Assembly (NCBI GenBank): GCA_030374765.1 | Contig: JARGXX010000006.1 | Coordinates: forward strand, 124,001-188,000 | Direction: 5' to 3' | DNA length: 64,000 nucleotides | DNA from: Agarophyton chilense | Taxonomy: Eukaryota > Rhodophyta > Florideophyceae > Gracilariales > Gracilariaceae | In this document: one piece after another, positions 58,901 to 64,000 of the stretch | How positions within the stretch are numbered: the stretch's first letter is position 1 | How the letters are laid out: each line of letters starts with the position of its first letter | Position numbers and translations under genes: made by a program | Notes under the pieces: model-generated | Seen by the model: the letters and a program-made list of their open reading frames with translations, nothing else | Databases searched by the model: none | Told to the model about the DNA's origin: nothing

Positions 58901-61900
58901 GTACCGGTGTCGTGTGCGACCCCCGGGCTGGTCATATTACAAAACCATCCAAGGTTAGCACATCGACTCCTCACCTTGATGGCCAACGGGATTGTCGACA
59001 ACATCCCAAATCAACCCTTTAAGGTGTGTCTCAGTAACTTCAGCAGTCACGACGTGAAGTTGCCGAAAAATACCAATGTTGGCATCGCACTACCGGCACC
59101 ACAAGGGGTCTTCACCGGAGCTCACACTGACCTCGGCGAGGTCGCCTTCGATAAGGAAGGGGGGTGCGCAAATGCGTCCACAACCACAGAGGTATCGATA
59201 AATACCAACTTGGAATCAAAGCTAACCGATAAGGCATCGGTAGACAAAGAAGAGGAACCGGACCCTGAGAGGCAATTGCAAGATACAGTTAAGATCGGTG
59301 AAGAAAATGGCCAACTGCGGGGCCGTATTATCGACCTTCTGGAGGAGTTTGAAACCATGTGGTCAGGCCATCTGGGCCAAACTAAGGCCACACAGCATCG
59401 CATCGAGCTCCTCCCTGACTCGAAGCCGATTTACCAGCAGCCATACCAAGCAGGTCCGAAGGCGAGAGATACAGAACTCAAAGAAGTAGAGCGAATGCTC
59501 CAAGAAGGTGTAATTGAACCAGCCAACTCAGATTGGGCTAGTCGCGTGGTTCTGGTTCAGAAGAAAGGGGATAACCGTATGAGGTTCTGTGTGGACTACA
59601 GGAGGCTCAATAGCGTGACCGTCAGGGATTCGTACCCGATACCTAGAATGGATGAGTGCATCGACTCCTTGGGAGATGCGCAGATATTTTCCACATTGGA
59701 TGCCAATTGTGGTTATTGGCAAGTACCCGTAGGTGAGGAAGATTGAGACAAAACGACCTTCACGTGCCATGCAGGTTTGTTTCGCTTCACGCGGATGCCA
59801 TTCGGGTTGCGCAATGCTCCAGACATCTTTCAAAGCGCGCTGGACATCATTCTTTCGAAGGTTAAGTGGACAACCGCCTTGGTATACATCGATGATGTAA
59901 TCATATACTCCAGATCGATAGAAGAGCATTTTGCTCACGTGCGCACCGTACTAACCCTCCTAGCTGAAGCGGGGGTGACGCTGAAGCTACGCAAATGCGT
60001 CTTCTCTACCAGAACGGTTGAATACCTGGGCCACATCATACGCCCTGGTACCCTAGAGGTTGCCCCGAGCAACATTAGAGCCGTACAGGAGATCAAGGTT
60101 CCACAATCACGGACAGACGTACGATCATTTATAGGTTTATGCAACGTCTATCGCCGCTTCGTGAAGGGATTCGCGAAAATAGCGGCTCCCCTCAACAAGA
60201 AGCTCCACTAAGGTGAACCTGAACGGTTTGAGAATCTATCAAACGACGAAATGGATACCTTTGAGGAATTGAAACGAGCGCTGTTGTCGCCGCCAATCAT
60301 AGCGTTACCGAAAACAGGTCTACCCTACACGCTGGATACGGATGCACCCCATGCCCAAATTGGTTGTCGTCTTATGCAGGAGCAGCACAACGGAGACAAA
60401 GTACCTATAGGGTACTGGAGCCGCGCTATGATTGAGGCGGAGAAAAACTACACGGTAACCGAGAAGGAATGTCTAGCCGTAGTGTGGAGCATGTTGATGC
60501 TCCGTTTATACCTTTATGCTGAGCGCTTTACGTTGCGCACGGACCACGACGCCTTAAGGTGGATCCTCGGACTCGCAAATGCGTCTGGTAGACTTGTCCG
60601 TTGGAGGTTGAGACTGTCGGGGTTTGGATACGACGTACAATACCGTCCAGGTGTCATGCACAACATAGCTGATGCTATGTCACGCTTAAACACCTCAGGG
60701 TTAGAGACAGAACCTGTGGACGATGACATCCCTTGCTTTTTGGTGTCATCAAACCAAAATGGTACCGGCGAACACCTAGAAGGATGTTGGGACCGACCTG
60801 AAGAAGGTGATTTGCGAAACACCGACATGGCAACGCAGATACTGACCCTAGAGGAAACGAACGTCATGCCCGTAATTGGAGAGGAATTTCTACGAGAACA
60901 GGCCCAGGATGCGTACTGCAGAACTCTGGCTGGCCAAATTGGTTTCAAAAGATCACCATTCGATGTGGACCACAATGGGTACATCATGAGAAGGTCAACC
61001 TTGTATGGTAGCCTTCAAAAGGTGGTTCCGAAGGCGCTTCGCCCGAGAGTCTTGTGTCTCGCGCACTACCCGCGACTATCGGGACACCCCGGTGCCACCA
61101 GGATGTATTACACCTTAAGGCAACAGTTATACTGGCCTCATATGGCCCATGATGTCTATACCTTTGTAGGTCAATGCGAATCTTGTGTTCGTTTACGCAG
61201 TGGTATTCGAAAGCATCGAAAGTAACTCAAGCTGTTTCCAGCAGCGGGTCCGCTGGAGTTTGTTGCGATAGTCCTTCTAGCACCACTTCCCAAGAATAAG
61301 AATGGGTATCAGTACATTCTAGTGATCACCGACAGGTTCTCGAAGCTCACGAGAGCGATACCTTTAAAGGATACGAAGTCAAAAACGCTGGCGATCGCGT
61401 TCCTCACCAATTGGGTCTACCCGTATAATGCACCACTTTACCTACTTACTGATAATGGTTCAAACCTGGCATCGAAGTTCTTCGAAGCAGTCTGTAACCT
61501 CTTGGGTATTAAGCACTATTTCACTACTGCCTACCACCCGCAGACGAACGGACAGGTCAAGCGCTTTAACCACACATTTGTATCAAGGCTACGACACTAT
61601 ACGGAAGAGCACCAAACTGGGTGGGATGAGCTGGTGCAACCGCTCACCTACTCCCATAACCTTCAGGTACACCGGTCTACGCAGACCACTCCCTTTGATT
61701 TGGTTCTTTCGCGACACCGTCCAGGTATTGTAGTGCAGGGAGATCATACCACCAGCACTGCAGCTGGCGCACTGACCCCTGCCCGAGTCAAGCGAAATAC
61801 CCTTTTGAGGTTGAGGAGGGCTGTCAAACAGGCAGAGAGCCGCCTCACTGCAGCCCAGAAGCAGTACAAGGCCGACTACGACCGTAGGGTAACCAAAGTG

Positions 61901-62826
61901 GTCTCTGTATCTTCGGCACAATACGTCTACATAGACAACCCACCTTCAGGTAAAAGACCACGACCGGGTGATGAAGCGCACGATGAAGCTATTGATAGAG
62001 ATATCAATTCGAAGCTTCTACCCAAATCAGTAGGACCTTATAAGGAATTGAACGCATCAGACCACACCCTTACGGTTGAACAAGATGGAATACCGAACAC
62101 GATATCAATTGACCGTTTTACGGTAGCACCTGAAACGGTTCAACATCGCATTGAGGCAGGCACCTCAGCCCGAGAGCCCAGAGCTGTAGCTCTGAGCACT
62201 CGACCCTCGGAGGACCCCACCCCAATTGAGGTGAACGATGACCTTCAATGTGATGATCCGGATTACAACCCTCTAACAGGGACGGAAATTGAACCTCAAA
62301 CGGCAACAGCAGGAGCTCCCGACTCGGCTCCGACACACGAAGCTCCCAACTCGGAACATATGAACCCTCGAGGTAGCGCTTCGCCGAAACATCAGGACCA
62401 AACCTCAGACGAATTTCCCGTTGACCGTCTGGTAGGCCACACGCGAACCTACAATGGTCTGAAGTATACCGAAAGGTGATACGGCTGGGGGCCAGAAGGG
62501 TACACCCTCGAACCCCCAGCTGCAATACCCCCACACTTCCGTATCAGGTATTGGCGCCGTCGGAAGGAGCCGATGCTTGCAGAGGGCTAACCTTAGACCT
62601 TCGTGGTACTCATGCCTAATGAAGGGGGAGAAAAGACGTCGTTTTCCGCAAAAAGGTGGACGCATATGCGTGTCAGATTACCTTCAAGGGAAGCCACGAA
62701 AGAAGAACCGAATGTAACAGTAGAAGAAACAAGAAGAGACAACAATTTTCTTGAAGAAAGAGACAATAAGGAATTCAAGTGGCAGGCGGCCGCCACAAGA
62801 ACCTCAAGAATGAAGCGACAGAAAGT

Positions 62827-63150
62827 CTAGCCCTCGAATCCGGGAGTAGAAGGACCTGTCGGTTGAGGAGGATTGGGAACCGGAGGAACCGCTAGAGCGG
62901 GTTGCAAAACCGCAGGGATCCAGTTAGCACCTAAAAGGGGATCTGTCAAAGGATCAGATGGCGCAGCAGCAGAGACGCTCGCCAGATTGGCAACCTGACT
63001 GGTGGCCAGTTGGTACATGTCCAACTGGAACTGATTCCCGAACTCACCAAGGTGGTTCAGCACCTTCATGTATTGAGCATGGCGCGGCAGCAATACCTGA
63101 AGGGTTGTCGAGCCGTGGGAACGACCAGGCGGGACGGTGCGCGCAGGGAC
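62827..63150 (-). other. Antisense open frame between pol and 3' LTR of the gypsy
   Basis: About 107 open codons on the minus strand with protein-like composition: helical first half (HLGEFGNQFQLDMYQLATSQ), Pro-rich end (PPVPNPPQPTGPSTPG). No clear start codon and no recognised family. It may be chance, or an extra element gene of the antisense kind known from some gypsy lineages. Confidence 0.3.
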
Positions 63151-63529
63151 CTAGGCGGAAAATGAAGTTTGAGCAACCGAGAATGGTGCGATACCAACTT
63201 GGTTGAACGGTGGGCTATGCGGAAGCAGAATCACAAGCACGCAAGGGCCCATTACCGAAAAGGTGTCCGCGAGCGCGCTAGTGACACTGCATCGTTCTCA
63301 TGACAGTCCCTACCTGAGTGGTTGTCGCTCAATTCGTGCGCCGCCGTCGTCGCTTGCCCTCCCCAACCGTCACTGGCACAGAGTTCTGAACCTCAAGGGA
63401 TCGCGCGTCGCGCACCGTGAGCAACCGCCGGTGGACACCACTCCAATGCCCGCGCCGCTGTCGCTTGCCATACCTTTATGGTTTGATGGAAGGATACACG
63501 GGGCGTGTCTCACAGGTAGTAATGGGGTC

Positions 63530-64000
63530 TGTCGTATGGTGGCAGATGGGCTGACCTTTGGGGTTGTCGATATACTACACTGATCTTGTAGGTAATGGAT
63601 GCGAGGGATCATCGGCCATGCAGCTCCGGGCGAGCTACCATCTAGATGTTGTCAGCCACGTGTAGTGTTGACATGTACCTTCTGGTTGAGTAATTGTTAC
63701 TAATTGTAATTGTAATTATATTTATTTTTGTACAGTAGTGGAGTGGCCACTGAAGGACAATGCCCTTCAAGGGGGTTTCTTCCCAGGACTTAGAAGTTTC
63801 GCTCGCTTGAGGACTAGCTTGGTCTATGACAAGCTATACCGCTATTGCGTGCCGACGGCCGGTTAGGACCGGAGGTGCACACTGGTGGAACACGTGGACT
63901 GCACGGATGCCGACGCTCGAGTGCGAGGCGTGACACACGTGGCCCGGATTCTACCTAATGGTTAGTATTATTAAGTATTTTTAAGTATTTATTTAGCTAC
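63530..64000 (+). repeat. 3' LTR of the gypsy, interrupted
   Basis: 63530-63754 matches the first 225 bp of the 5' LTR closely. At 63755 the match stops abruptly and unrelated sequence begins; the rest of the LTR would lie beyond the window. Confidence 0.85.
63755..64000. repeat. Probable start of another LTR or element inserted in the gypsy 3' LTR
   Basis: The inserted sequence begins TGAAGGACAATG, with an inverted GAAGGACAATGCCCTTC pattern at its first bases, and runs to the window end with no coding sign. The five bases before it are GCCAC. Its other end is not visible. Confidence 0.45.

Larger units (their letters stand above)
55309..64000 (+). mobile_element. Ty3/gypsy LTR retrotransposon with chromodomain-like end (3' end beyond the window)
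   Basis: 5' LTR 55309-55942, a primer-site-like TGGTCTCCCGACTTA from 55946, Gag (to about 58300) with an acidic/basic low-complexity stretch (about 56790-57000) and a CCHC-like knuckle (CWLCLATDHLAKNC near 58060). Pol follows: protease (VLDAGAGPN near 58470; LLGTNFIDRHF near 58680), RT (about 59440-60200; YIDDVIIYS near 59885), RNase H (about 60250-60690), integrase (HHCC near 61060-61190; core to about 61900) and a chromodomain-like end (about 62420-62540). About half a dozen breaks. The 3' LTR begins at 63530. The left flank is TCCTC (55304-55308); the right duplication would be outside. Confidence 0.88.

Noticed and set aside
1-64000. CRISPR array, rRNA genes, bacterial operons or phage genes
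   Set aside because: None was seen. The tandem repeats present are WD40 units or simple repeats, and all gene families are eukaryotic.

Overview
The window reads as a stretch of nuclear DNA from a eukaryote whose genome is packed with transposable elements. Nearly all recognisable coding sequence belongs to LTR retrotransposons of the Ty1/copia and Ty3/gypsy types, with smaller shares from a LINE, two Tc1/mariner elements, a DDE_1-type (pogo/jerky-like) transposon and a PIF/Harbinger-like remnant. Only two genes look like the host's own, both without evident introns: a large NB-ARC/WD40 protein and a secreted LPMO-like protein. An intron-poor gene style, compact gene islands and nested copia/gypsy elements would fit a florideophyte red alga such as Chondrus. 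That placement is inference and was not tested; another intron-poor alga or protist is possible.

Layout: 1-2904 is the 3' part of a copia element with a Tudor-like domain. From about 3647 to 11210 lies a minus-strand DDE_1-type transposon gene, split by a whole-length but badly decayed copia element (4482-9177, duplication TAAGT) and by a solo LTR (10223-10831, duplication TACTC). 12290-14440 is decayed coding-like DNA that I cannot name. 14470-17270 is a 5'-truncated LINE with reverse transcriptase, RNase H and a terminal zinc knuckle. 17539-18544 is a dead Tc1-like transposase. 18911-20210 is a complete-looking Tc1 element with an open transposase and doubled terminal repeats. The host island follows: the NB-ARC/WD40 gene (20471-24346, plus an open 110-codon stretch behind its stop) and, convergent to it, the LPMO-like gene (24963-26084).

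From 27803 the window is again repeat DNA: a solo LTR (27803-28131), an old gypsy element (29560-33342), and a nested block from 33343 to 54378. That block holds a minus-strand copia, a truncated plus-strand copia flanked by LTRs in opposite orientation, a plus-strand gypsy carrying two solo LTRs, a minus-strand gypsy fragment, and the best preserved copia (48833-54378). Behind it are the two convergent pieces of a Harbinger-like transposon (54485-55308), cut by a long chromodomain-type gypsy (55309 to the window end), whose 3' LTR is itself interrupted.

The most interesting host feature is the NB-ARC/WD40 gene. Its eleven 42-residue WD repeats are almost identical except at a few positions, the pattern known from fungal NWD recognition genes. 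Five solo LTRs with perfect 5-bp target duplications show that LTR-LTR recombination has been frequent here.
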